NCBI GenBank assembly: GCA_012845835.1
Contig: JABAKD010000018.1
Coordinates: 4,796,116 to 4,860,115, forward strand
Direction: 5' to 3'
DNA: 64,000 nt
DNA from: Undaria pinnatifida
Taxonomy: Eukaryota; Sar; Phaeophyceae; Laminariales; Alariaceae
In this document: one piece after another, positions 11,259-22,600 of the stretch
Numbering within the stretch: position 1 is the stretch's first letter
How the letters are laid out: the number at the start of each line of letters is the position of its first letter
Program-made: the position numbers and the translations under genes
Notes under the pieces: model-generated
What the model was told of the DNA's origin: nothing
Seen by the model: only the letters and a program-made list of their open reading frames with translations
Databases searched by the model: none

Positions 11259-13323
11259 TCTTGGTTGGCGAAATAGCTCTTCCTTCTTCTGCATACCTGG
11301 GCCACGGATTTCGTTTTTTTCGGAGTAGTGCGTAATATTTCAGTTTTGCTCAAAAACGTTTTTTTGTTTGGGTGAGATGATGTATGTGTCATCTATCTCT
11401 TCTTGTCCTGCACGCCCGCTGTTGTTGCTGCGACGCATGGGGTTGAGAGCCTCGTTCGGGCTTCAATTCAGAGGAAAAAATGCCGATGGTGATTGAATGA
11501 TGATTACACTCGTGGGATTACAGCATCATCAGCTGGCCACATGATATCAGATAGATGTCAAACCAGGAAAATGGTGATTGCACTGTGATTACAGCATCAT
11601 CAGCCACACGATGTCAAACCAGGGCTGCTCGGGAGTAAGCTGTGTGTCCTTACTGCAGCGTAACAAACTGTACAAAACGACTGCAGCAATGCAATCCAGT
11701 TCCTTGTACTAAAGCTGTACGCTCTTCGTCGACGCTCGACGCCTTTGACTAGATCTTGATTGAGCACTCGTCCGTAATTGGGTCGGAAGCATATGGAGGT
11801 CATATTTTCCGAGGTTGTTCATGCGAAAGCAGATTCGGGAAGCGCGAAAAAAAAGCGATGTCTCCAATAGAAGAGGTGTGCAGGGCGGCCCGCGGCCACG
11901 GCAGCTCGCCCCCCGTTCGCTTGTATGTAGAACTTCACAGACAGGCAGCTGGGGTTCAAGTTTGCGAGAACATTGGTAAGACAGAAAAATGCTACTCAAC
12001 GAGAAAGCAGGTACGCCAGGGCTACAGTATACCGGCTCTCTGATACGAAACCAACGTATGTTACGTGGGTCTTAAGGCTGGACTTCATGTTTCAGAATGG
12101 GTGCGCCCCACCTGCACGAACTTCAGTTTGACAACTGAACGTAGATGTCCTTGCTGACCCGAATTTTCTTAATCTGTCTTTGTTTTGCTTGTGGGGAAGA
12201 CTCTTTCTTGCCAGAGGACCGGTAGTGTGTGCTTTATCCCATATTGTTGGTTTGCATGGCAGCTAAAAACGCTGGGGTCTTTCCGGGCGGTTCTCGTCAG
12301 GAAGTAAGTGGCCTTTCAGTCAGCCGACACGGAGCACTTACTTATGGGTCACGGATTAGCGGATTCGGATGAAAAGAAAAGTGTCAGAGCAACTTAGCAC
12401 AAGCGCGCCGTCTGGTTCATCGTGTCGACTCTTTTTCGCGTGCTGTTGTTGTGGTTTTTGATGCTCACATTTTTTTTCTACACCACTTGGCAACTTTCAG
12501 AGGCCTTACAAAGGAGGGCATCGTGTATGTTTTCCAGCCGACGCCACCAATACCACCACACCTAACGAACCCGCCTATGGATGGGCTCAGAACCATACAT
12601 ATAGCGGTGTGATATTGCAGGATCCCCACCTCAGAGGGAAAACACCTCGAAAAATTCCGATGGTGAGAGCATCACAACCACCCCCAGCAGCAGCAGCGCT
12701 GGACTCCGGGGTAAGAGATGAGCCCGAAACACTGCAGAGTAAGAAGCTATGTGTGGGACACGCATGCAGCACAGCGATATTTGTGCATGCTGCACGCGGT
12801 TCCTAGAAGTTTGGTGTGATCGCACGTCATTTCGGCCGCTATATGCATGGGTTTCGGCCCGGGTCAAACTCTCGCGTGCTGGCCACACTCCGGGTGTGCT
12901 TCCTATACACTGAGGGCGCCGCTATAATACCGCTATATAGTGCCAGTTGAACGAGGGCCTTTGCCGTTAAAGTGATGGTTAAATCTCTTGGCAAGACGGG
13001 AACCCGCGCCATCATGACTAGACTCGGTACCATTCCTTGATAGTACCGGTGGCCGTTTTTGGCTGGGACATATCGGCACGAGAGGGAGAAACCACAACCG
13101 TGCTCATTGCATTCGTACTAAATAGTAACAACATTGGTTTTACTGTGCGTGCCATGCGAAAACAGCTCGAGCCAAACTTTCGTACCTCCAAATTTCGTAC
13201 ATGTTTTGTTGCGGGGGTACTTCCTGCGCATGGATGGGGTGTACAGTTGCCAGGGACGAAAACAAAGGACCCTCATTCGCCGGTGGAGACAGACAAATGC
13301 CACGGTATGTGACAGGGAGGGGC
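11259..13323. other. Gene-poor DNA; possible unrecognised exons
   Basis: No known domain was recognised. Splice-like boundaries exist, for example an acceptor before 12621 and a donor after 11973, but the peptides between them could not be matched to a family. The missing N-terminal exons of the YHYH gene might lie here; none could be tied by phase or sequence. Positions 11510-11625 hold a short duplicated ACAGCATCATCAG-type block. Confidence 0.3.
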
Positions 13324-13622
13324 GGACGCATGCTAGCAAATACTACAGGGTAAATGTGCACCATTTTTTCCCCGAGGCTTTTCACTTGTAAGCTCTTATA
13401 TTAATACCTCGAACCACAAAAAAACTGAGTTTTGAGTAGAAAAACCAGAAGGTGCAACTCGGTGACTGATTCATCGTAAGCCTACCATAGGGTACATAAA
13501 TATTCGTAGTGATGCGAAACAAGAATATTGCTTCCCGACGATTTTGGGTTTATTTATAGGAACCCCGCCATTAGCAAAATATTATCGACCCAAAAGTTGT
13601 CATCTCCTATCGCGTAGCACGC
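13324..13622 (-). mobile_element. Family M element, diverged, reverse
   Basis: It runs from GACGCATGCTAGC to CTCCTATCGCGTAGCACGCG, with GACGATTTTGGGTTT inside. It is diverged but collinear with other copies. Confidence 0.5.
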
Positions 13623-13817
13623 GTGGGGGCGCACCGATTCATTGTCGGTGTGCTCCCCCAATAGAGGAGAGAGCTCCCTAACAGCACTCGAGAAAAAAAA
13701 CGAAATGGGTCATCCCGAGGAACAACCTCGTTGCATATGCAGGGGCGCACAACCATACTACACCTGTATCTGCCCTCTCACACGACAAACCTGACATTCG
13801 GGTCTATAGGCGAGTCG

Positions 13818-14070
13818 CTCTACGGTAGCCCTCCCTTACGTTTCCTTGTTTGAACGAAATCGCCGGTTTCAAAACCAGCTCCCTGTCGTACCTCCTGAAA
13901 TACGATGTCCCTCGACACCCCGACGTCGTCGATCGATAGACCTTTGCATACAAGAAAATAAGTGGACACTTTTTTTTTTTTCAATAGTAGTATCCTTCCT
14001 TGTGTCGAGCAGCCATTCAACGTTTTCGTTAAATAATATTGCTGGTTTGTTGGGGGGGGCTATCGTAGAA
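13818..14070 (+). mobile_element. Family Q inverted-repeat element, copy 1
   Basis: Family Q elements are about 220-290 bp and run from TTCTACGGTAGCCCCCC to GGGGGGCTATCGTAGAA, terminal inverted repeats of about 17 bp. Inner landmarks are CGAAATCGCCGGTTTCAAAA, CAGCTCCCGGCCGTATCTCC, a GACGTCATCGATCGATAG-like motif and GCAGCCATGAAACGTT. Six copies are visible in the window. No coding capacity is seen, so the family is MITE-like. Confidence 0.65.
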
Positions 14071-14278
14071 TCGGTGAGGTTGACATTCTTTGCGTTGGCG
14101 GAGGGAGAAGGGGATCGAGTTTTGTATTCTTTCTCGTTAGACAGCAAGGGCCTAGGTTACACACTTTTTTTTTTTTCTTTTTTCAATGTTAGGCTCTAAC
14201 TTTCGTTATTATTGTCTTTGCGTTTCTTTTGCGAACGCACGGGCTGATTCCGTGTATTACACAAGCATAACACACAAC

Positions 14279-14570
14279 GACGCGTGCTACGATAATAGAG
14301 GCGCACCCCTTTTTTTCTGAGGTTCTCTTCAATTTGGGAGCTCAAGACCTCTCCTAAAAACGGATATATATATATATATATATGGAGAAAAATAAAACTG
14401 TTACGATACCGGATGAAAAATCCCATGGCCTAGGTACACGACGAGAATCATCATGAAAACAAAAAACGTCCAATTATTATTTTTTTTTTCTGACGATTTT
14501 GGGTTAAGGAGACCCGTCGTTCAGAAAAAATTTTAGCCAAAGAACGGTACACCTCAATCAATCGTAGCCT
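14279..14570 (-). mobile_element. Family M element, well preserved, reverse
   Basis: It starts GACGCGTGCTACGATAATAG and ends near CAATCGTAGCC. All inner landmarks are present, and an (AT)n tract of about 20 bp has grown inside it near 14363-14382. Confidence 0.7.
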
Positions 14571-15757
14571 GTCTGTGCCACACACACGGCGATTCCATGG
14601 TATTGTGGGCGTTTCGCGGTTGAGCAGCCCCGACAGCCATATCCTTTTCTTTTTTTCACGGAATATATATGCCTCTTCTTTGTAGCACGCGCCGATGGTT
14701 GTGTGCGGAGACAGACGGCGATGGCACCCCGGTGATTCAATAGCAACCCATGTACTGTAGCTATTGACGTCGATGTCGTGATTTCGGATCCCGCCAAGGA
14801 GCTACTAACTGTATTCTGAACTTTTGGGTAGAAAGTTGCCAGGCCCTGGAACGTGCAAGGGTGCGAACTGCCTAGAAACTGGATGCGACGGAAGATCAGC
14901 AGGGACATTGCTCGAAAACAAAGAAGGTAGACTCCGGGGGGGAGAAATGAATGGTGACTCGTCGTGACGAACAACAATAATATGTGCACGAAAACAAGGG
15001 AGGTATACGCATCCGGGGGGAGACGGGATGGCACCCGAGGCCGCTGGGTTTTCGGCAAGAAGGTCGCTGAGAGGAGAGCCTCCTCTGCTACGAGTTAAGC
15101 TGGGATGAAGTGCAGACGTGATGGTTAAAAAGTAAAAGAAAGAAGAAGTAAGTTGGAAGGTCTATAACTACGAGATGATAAAAAGTAAAGGCCTGGTAAG
15201 TTGGAGGGTCGTTTTCGCCTTTCCTTCGGTCTTTTTTGCCTTTTTCGTGTTCGACGGGCGGTTTTGTTTTGTCCGTATGTTTATATCCTATATCCTACCT
15301 GGGATCCTCGACGGTTGGGGTTCCGTTTCCATTATGTCATGTGTGGAATGCTCTACATACACGCTATCACCCTCCTTCTCTTCTTGCCCATATTCACTTG
15401 TGGTGGAATAATGGCAGGCTTGGAAATAGCGCCGTTTATGGCATCCGAAAAACAGCTCGTTGGCCACATGTAGATGAACATGCCAATGCATGCAGCAGCG
15501 CACATTATAAATGCACCGCGGCCGGTTGATATACCCTGGTCACAGGTCAATTCGAGATGGAGTGGATGGAGTGGCAAGCCCCGATATTCAGCCATGAAGT
15601 AGCATGTAATAACGCCGGGTGTTGCACCGTCCTTACTCTCTCTTGCATCGATTTGAATTTGGCATCCTCAGTGACAGTGAGTGAGTGACATCGCGATACT
15701 TTTTTGATGTCACAGCTAGCTGCAGTATACCTCGTAAGCCTGTGTGTGTTTCTTTTT
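14571..15757. other. Gene-poor DNA
   Basis: A 166-codon open frame on the minus strand (14558-15058) has no recognisable domain and is probably chance. Nothing else could be assigned. Confidence 0.35.
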
Positions 15758-15935
15758 TTTTTCTTTCTTAATCCTCCGGCGGATGGGGAAAAATCAAGCT
15801 TAAGCTCACCACACTACTTCCACGTAATTTCATACATACGCGTCGTGTGTCGATTTAACTCAGTTAGTTGCTTTCGCAACCCAACGTTAGCTGGCGCACC
15901 CTTCGGGTCCCATTGTAGTGATAGCGTGAGCTGGT
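15758..15935 (+). repeat. Repeat U copy 1, with possible RNA hairpins
   Basis: It is near-identical to 17826-17990. Shared landmarks are ATCCTCCGGCGGATGGGG, GCGTCGTGTGTCGATTTAAC and GGCGCACCCTTCGGGT. Two potential hairpins are conserved: GTTGC-TTTC-GCAAC here (GCTGC-TTTC-GCAGC in the other copy, a compensatory change) and ACCC-TTCG-GGT, a UUCG-type tetraloop. It may derive from a structured RNA or SINE, or be an ordinary duplicated repeat. Confidence 0.45.
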
Positions 15936-16002
15936 ATTTTACTACTATCAACAGCTGAACAGCAGTAGTAGTAGTATTACCATACGTGCCATTCGGCAGC
16001 GT

Positions 16003-16250
16003 GCAGCGCGTAGATGCATGGATGGATGTTACGATGAAGGTATACCGCTTTGACTGAAACGTTATATGAACGATGGGGGTTAGCTAAGCCACAACCCTCG
16101 GAAGATCACATTCTTGTTTCTTTTTGCGATGTTTTGCGTTCTTGAAAAATACCCTGCTACCTACTGTTGGCCATGGCATTGCTCGCCGAACCTAGCCACT
16201 CTTTCTTTTTTTTTCTTCTATCCAAAAAATCAGTTTTTGGGGAGAGTGGC
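16003..16250 (+). mobile_element. Family M element, right end lost
   Basis: It starts near GATGTTACGATGAAGGTATACC, retains CCATGGCATT and AAATCAGTTTTTGGGGAGAG, and then stops at the boundary with repeat P. Confidence 0.5.
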
Positions 16251-16261
16251 ATAGTCTAGTC

Positions 16262-17163
16262 TATATATTATAAAAAATGAAAATACACTCCAGCTGGCTG
16301 TGAGATCGAATATTTTGTCGAAACTCATCTTTGCAAGCTGTGTGTGATACTCCGATCGCGCGTATTACGGGTTGTGTGTCCTCATTAAGGATATAGGTCG
16401 GCGACTCCCCTCGCAACTACAGTGTAGCTATCAGGGTCAACAGGGTGATTTTAATCAGTCTGTGCGCGGAAACTATAAAACCCGTTTCTGAGGGGGACAA
16501 ATCTGACAGCTGTGGAGGGAAATGTATCCTTTTATCAAGTGAATCTTTTAAGTCGAATAACCGGTGAGGGGGGGGGCGGAGTTTTGAAGGACGTGGGGGC
16601 CTGGTTTTGATCAAAAGCGAGCGGGTTTTGAGGGGGGGGGGGGGGGGGGAGGGGGGGGCAATTTGTTCATGTAAGTTATAATCCTTTCAAGGGGATAAAT
16701 CTGACGGTTTTGGCACCAGTTTATTATTGGGGGGGGGGGGGGGGGGGTTGGGGCGGGGGTGGGGCGTGTGGGGCAGCTCAATATGTGCGTGGAAACTATA
16801 CATTATTTTGAGGGGAATAAATGTGCTGGTTTTGGAAATAATGCATCAGTTTATCATGTATATCCGGGGGTAAGTCGTACAATCAGTATGTAAAGAGAGG
16901 GTGGAGTGTTCGAGGGGGTGGGGGCGGGATGGGTTGGGGGAGGGGGGGGGGGGGGGAGGTGGGGGGTGGGCGGGGGGGGGGGGGGGGGGGGAGGGGGCGG
17001 GGGGGGGCGGGGGGGGGGGGGAGGGGGGAAGAAGGGTTTTAGGTGACGGGTTTGTTATACGTGTGGTGCTAGGTCTAGGCGATGGTGCGGGTAATGGGGA
17101 AGAAGGGGGCGTTCGGGGCGGGGGGGGGGGGGGAAGCAGCGGCATGGATGGCTCTCGAAAGAT
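16262..17163 (+). repeat. Repeat P (poly-G bearing), copy 1, cut by assembly gap
   Basis: Repeat P begins with an A/T stretch and ACACTCCAGCTGTGAGATCG, followed by CTCCGATCGCGCGTATTACG, GGATATAGGTCGGCGACTCC and AGCTATCAGGGTCAACAGGG. It then becomes a series of long G runs separated by short conserved blocks such as CTAGGTCTAGGCGATGG. This copy runs into the N gap. Gly- or Pro-rich open frames here are base-composition artefacts. Confidence 0.7.
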
Positions 17164-17663
17164 NNNNNNNNNNNNNNNNNNNNNNNNNNNNNNNNNNNNN
17201 NNNNNNNNNNNNNNNNNNNNNNNNNNNNNNNNNNNNNNNNNNNNNNNNNNNNNNNNNNNNNNNNNNNNNNNNNNNNNNNNNNNNNNNNNNNNNNNNNNNN
17301 NNNNNNNNNNNNNNNNNNNNNNNNNNNNNNNNNNNNNNNNNNNNNNNNNNNNNNNNNNNNNNNNNNNNNNNNNNNNNNNNNNNNNNNNNNNNNNNNNNNN
17401 NNNNNNNNNNNNNNNNNNNNNNNNNNNNNNNNNNNNNNNNNNNNNNNNNNNNNNNNNNNNNNNNNNNNNNNNNNNNNNNNNNNNNNNNNNNNNNNNNNNN
17501 NNNNNNNNNNNNNNNNNNNNNNNNNNNNNNNNNNNNNNNNNNNNNNNNNNNNNNNNNNNNNNNNNNNNNNNNNNNNNNNNNNNNNNNNNNNNNNNNNNNN
17601 NNNNNNNNNNNNNNNNNNNNNNNNNNNNNNNNNNNNNNNNNNNNNNNNNNNNNNNNNNNNNNN
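17164..17663. other. Assembly gap of 500 N
   Basis: There are exactly 500 N, the size of a conventional placeholder, directly after a poly-G tract. True length and content are unknown; missing 5' exons of the YHYH gene could lie here. Confidence 0.98.
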
Positions 17664-17825
17664 GGATGGATTTACTACGTGCAGCGCACAATGTCGAGAA
17701 GCAAAACGAAAGTAGTCCTTTCTGTGGGCACGATTCGTTCTGATTTAGAACCGAATCTCATGTCCTTCCTTCCGAGTGTATCGTATCACACCACCGCGCG
17801 AGGCTACTTTTTTTTTGTTTTTGTT

Positions 17826-17990
17826 TTTTTTATCCTCCGGCGGATGGGGAAAAATAAAGCTTTAGCTCACCACACTTCCACGTATTTTCATACGCGTCGT
17901 GTGTCGATTTAACTCAGCTGCTTTCGCAGCCCAACGCTAGCTGGCGCACCCTTCGGGTCTCATTCATTGTAGGTATAGCGTAAGCTGTCC
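17826..17990 (+). repeat. Repeat U copy 2
   Basis: This second copy of the 15758-15935 repeat lies in direct orientation about 2 kb away, on the far side of the gap. The GCTGC-TTTC-GCAGC stem differs from copy 1 by a paired change, and the ACCC-TTCG-GGT hairpin is unchanged. Confidence 0.45.
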
Positions 17991-18795
17991 CTATCAGTGG
18001 TCTTCGTTACAACCCCGGCAGCTCAAGCTGCCGTTGTATACGGATGCGTGTGTATGTCGACCCGGCCTGTCCCCTGAGGGTCAGTTTCGGTGGAGATAGC
18101 CACCCGGAATGTCATCTTTCCGGGTAGTGTGGGACTTGCGCAAGCGCACCCACTAACAAAACCCCTGGCCATGGGAGATGGCCTTCCGCCGGACTTGGTC
18201 CAGTTACGGTCCACCCTACCCATTCGGGCGTTGGTCCTCGGAGGCTACTATATTATCGTAATAATATATAGCACACAGCTCCCCTTCGGAGTGGGTTTTG
18301 AGATGAGGTCGATTCTTGCGCAAAAACAAATGCTTCTTCGTGGACTCTGGGCTATTACACGAGTTGCGGATATTGTTGGGTAAGAACCGAAACCAACCAA
18401 ACAAGCATAAGACTTATGCACGCAATGATTGCACGTTTTGAGCCCATGGGAGAGTGCGTGTAAGATAACTGTTTGTGGTCTTGAGAAAATGCGGGAACCA
18501 AAAATGTGTCGCCTTACTTGGAAGTGAACATCGGGGTCGTGACTCACAGACAGCCCTGGATATGCTTTGAATCATACCCGTGCGTTAACATAGTCTACTA
18601 TTTTGCAGTTAAGGGCTTGCTCCGCCCCACTGAGTATTGTCCCTATACTCTAGAGTCTCCTTTACAACCCTGACAACAGAAGAGCTGCAAAAAAAAAATG
18701 CGCGTTTCACATAAATTCCAAACTGATTGCCCCCGACACATATCAAGGTGCGATTTTAAAAGGGTAACTTTGACTTATTCTTATTCTATGTTACA
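17991..18795. other. Intergenic DNA, nothing recognised
   Basis: Small open frames on both strands lack family signatures. A short inverted repeat (GGCAGCTCAAGCTGCC) lies near 18016. Confidence 0.35.
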
Positions 18796-19012
18796 CCTCC
18801 CCCCCCACACACCGGCGGTTGTCTTTAGCGAACGTTTCATGGCTGCTAGACACGAGGATGTGAGCATGTTTTCTTGTCTGCAAAAGACTACCGAACGATA
18901 ACGTCGGCGTCGCAAGAGGGGCACTGTCTTTCAGGAGATACGACCGGGAGCTGGTTAGAAAAACCGGAGATTTCGTTAAAGAAAAGTTGGGGGAAGCTAC
19001 CTACTGTAGAAC
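18796..19012 (-). mobile_element. Family Q element, reverse
   Basis: The landmarks are reversed: GAACGTTTCATGGCTGCT, GGAGATACGACCGGGAGCTGG, GATTTCGTTAAAG and terminal CTACTGTAGAACG. Confidence 0.6.
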
Positions 19013-19102
19013 GATTCAAATTTCAGAAACAGGACGCGAGCACTGAAAATAACAACGCGTTTTATTAGTTTGAATGTGAACACGAACACTTTGGAATACT
19101 CT

Positions 19103-19386
19103 CGACGCAGACTACGGTAGATGCGTGCGCCACGTGTGTGTTCCGAGGCTCTTAACCTGAAGCGATCTCTACCTCACGTTTGTTTCTAGCACACTGAAAG
19201 TGAACCCAACGAAACAACCCCATGCATGGTCTAGGTGTACGAAAACAAGCCTTTTGCGAAACACGAATTTGAATGATAAGAAATTCCGACGATTTTGGGT
19301 TAAGAAGCCCCGTCCTTCAGGAACAGTTTTAGTCGAAAAAGTGCTTCAGTCGAAAAAGTGGTATACCGTCCATCGTGGCACGCGTC
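19103..19386 (-). mobile_element. Family M element, just upstream of first recognised exon
   Basis: The reversed landmarks GACGATTTTGGGTTAAG and GAAAAAGTGGTATACC are present, followed by CATCGTGGCACGCGTC. The AAAAGTG block is duplicated near 19330-19360. It ends about 80 bp before the YHYH exon. Confidence 0.6.
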
Positions 19387-19465
19387 TCTCACCCGGTCAT
19401 CCCCATCCCTTGCCCTCCTTCGCCGCGACCAACGAAAACTATGCTGCTGCACGTTTGGCACGCAG

Positions 19466-19667
19466 CCCGTGGGCTAGAGACCAGGTATTGACCTACGAAG
19501 ACACGGCCTTTTACATTGAGTCGTTTACGCTTGACGCCTGCGGGGGACACGCCACCGAGGATGGAATCTACCACTACCACGGCACGGCGGGGTGTCTACA
19601 GGAGCAGGCCATGGTGGAAGCGGGGACTCGGGCGGACGAGCACTCAGCGCTACTGGGATGGGCGTTC
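19466..19667 (+). CDS. YHYH gene, first recognised exon
   Basis: It encodes SPWARDQVLTYEDTAFYIES, then DACGGHA, YHYH at 19569-19580, a CL pair, and HSALLGWAF. The donor is TTC|GTAAGA at 19668, phase 0. The acceptor is proposed after GCACGCAG at 19465; the start is less certain than the end, because the frame stays open further upstream. It is framed by a family M element ending at 19386 and a family Q element beginning at 19687. Preceding exon(s) must exist, since no start codon or signal peptide is present. Confidence 0.8.
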
Positions 19668-22600
19668 GTAAGAATTTCCTGAGGCGTTCTACGGTAGTCC
19701 CCCCAACTGTTCTCCAACGAAATTGCCGGTTTCAAAACCAGCTTCCTATCATATCTCCTGAAGTACGATGTCCCTCGACACCCCAACGTCATCGACCGAT
19801 AGCCCTTTGCACCCAAGAAAGTATATGGATACTTTGTTTTCAATAGTATCCTTCCTTGTATCGAGCAGCCATGAAACGTTAGATAAAGAAAATAGCTGGT
19901 TTTTGGGGGGGCTCTCGTTGAATGGGTCTCATGAGAAACGGAATGTTGGATATGTGCTGTTTCATGCATGTGTGGTGGCGTGTTCCGATTGTTGCGTGTA
20001 TTTCACCGCATTGTCCTGAGAACGTAGCATACGGCACTAGGGAATGCCAACGAGTCCGGGTGTGGTTCTTAAGTGTAAGATTTGTGTTTATCTTCCGAAT
20101 CGGGTTGTTGTTTTTCTTTTTCTCTGAGACGTGGGCGGGGGTTTCCGCTGGCCTAACCTGCTACCGACGGCAATGACGGTATCCTCAAGTTTTCACCTAT
20201 ATCGCAATTACTACTTGTTCATAGCGCGAAATTACTCCGTGTAATACTTTTATTACTTCCTCCCCTGGCCCCCTTGTCGAGGCGCATTTACCGGCTTTGT
20301 CCCACAAATCGTACCAGATAAAGTACCAAATTTATTTCACTTGATAGTGGCTTTTGAGCTGTTTTTTTGTGTATTTGTGCTTTTTTTTTGGCAAATCGCG
20401 AGAGAGCGTCGACCCACCCTAACCCTAACCCTTACCCTAACCCTAACCCTAACCCTAACCCTAGCCACAACCGTAACCCTAACCGTAACCGTAACCGTAA
20501 CCGTAACCGTAACCGTAACCCCAACCCTAACCCAGGCTAGGGCTCCGACCCGAGCGTTGCTTCGCCGCGCGTTTTGGAAAAACTGATGAAAAAAATGTGC
20601 GGACCACCTCAAACACCGAAATATATTTGGTACTTTATCTGGCATGATTTGTGGGGTGAGAACATCGCAAAGGCTACTGCCCTCGTCCGGGGCCTACTAT
20701 ACGGTCTCGGATGACCGAGTTCCCCAAATGGTCCACGATCATTCAAACGTCTCATCGTAATTATGCGGCAGACAATATAAATCATACCAGGTACCTCGTA
20801 ATAACTTCTTCCCCTCACCGTCGAAAGAAAAAGAGATGGGCGGGCGGGAGAAACTACGGCAATTCCCGGTAGATCGGCGTGCAATCACCAGACCGCAACG
20901 TCTTCTCGATTACGACGTTGGATGGTCAGCTGAGGTCTCGCGCCTTTTGTGTGAGACTCTTGTGTTTCGCGAGCTCTGAAAGTTAGCTCTGAGAATAATT
21001 ACCTCATGGGGCTTTTCTCCATTCATTGTCGTTTGCCTAGTACTTGGATTCACATCATCCATCCCGTGAATCCAACGACCTGCCTGAACCCCTCAGGCTT
21101 TCGGACGTTTGATTTGATTGTCTTCTCGGAGCTATACAATAGTCATCATCACCGTCTATCCTAGAATTTCAACTCTTCAATCCTTCAGGCCAACGCAATA
21201 ACGAACTATTCATCGTCCTGTTCCGGAATCTACTAAATAATCCTCCACTTTGTGTTTTATCTTTCGAATTGGGTCGTTGTTTTTCTTTTTCTCTGAGACG
21301 TGGGAGGGAGTTTCCGCTGGCGTAACCTGCTACGGACGGCACTGACGGTATCCACAATTTTTCACCTCTATCGCTATTACTCCTTGTTCATGGCGCGATT
21401 ACTCCGTGTAATACTTTCATTACTCCCTTCCCTGGCCCCCTCGTCTGGGGCCTTCTAATCGGTCTCGGATGACCGAGTTCCCCAAATGGTCCCCGATCAT
21501 TCACACTCCTCCAAATCCGAGGTCGTCCGCTACCGTTGCGGTTTGCCCCAGACCGCATCCTGGCCTGGTTGTCTCAGAGAACCCATTCCTTCTTTCGCAA
21601 GTTTTCTTGACACCTGACTCGCGTCCTCCGTGTTGTTGCGTGTGTATATCTTGTACGCGTCGGACTTCCATCGTCCTTCTCTCTGGATCTCTCGCTCCGA
21701 CACTACCCCTCCCCCTGCCGCGAGTGCTGAGCCCCCCCCAATTCGAAGAGAATGCCATGCGAATTTCCCCGGCTTTCCCTCGGACTCCAAAACGATATAT
21801 CTAAGCGCATTTATCGCCTAGCCGTATTGCCAAGCGACGACCTTTTCCTTACACCGGTACGAGGACCGAGGTGTCTTCGGGAAGCATGGGGCGCCACACG
21901 ACAACAATTCCACCATAAGAGCGACAACGGCTCCGTCCGATCGCAGTCTTAAACGTGCTCCGCTGACCTCCTCACGTGTTCTACCACTATGCTTCCTACC
22001 CCGGCTTGGTCTCCTTTGTGCCTGCGGAACTGGAACTCTACCCTATCTGCCTGCCGCCATTTTAAACAGCCCAACAGGATTTTGCCGTCGTAAAACGCTA
22101 CGTCGGCCCATGTTAAACCGGGGGTTGTGTGCACCGCGCCCCCGTCCCGAACGACCACTTCGTCCGAACGGGCATCGAATTAATAAAAATTGCTCATATC
22201 TAGACATAGCCATAACACGCGACCCCCTTGTCCTCGTGCGGATATGGTATTTTCCTCTTGGAGAAACATACCCCACGACACCGGACAAAGCACCCTCCGA
22301 GGCGTGCCCGTGCCAGCGTGTGCCCGACTGACTCCTTGCAGCGCACGTTTGACGAGCGGCGATTGCGTTGGAACCTCAAACCCGACAGCTGTCACATGAA
22401 AGGATTGCACAGCAGCTCGTTTACTTGAATTTGTCCCGGCCTGGTTGCCTTGCGATGGACTACACCAGCCGGCAAACTCGACTAAGGCAAGCTCATTGAT
22501 AACCTCGCCCGCATCCGACCTAAGATACTGGCCCCTTCCCACTAGCCTGTTAATGTTCGTCCATGATGCGAGACCTGACGCGTAAGTGCGCTCAGACAAT

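Noticed and set aside
16846-17912. Long Gly-rich or Pro-rich open frames of 276-281 codons
   Set aside because: They run through the 500 N and poly-G tracts; the composition and the gap create them. There is no real protein signal.
20296-20660. Chromosome-fusion scar at the telomere-like tract
   Set aside because: The tract is not head-to-head and lies inside an insertion bounded by an 8-bp duplication with an empty site nearby, so transposition explains it better.
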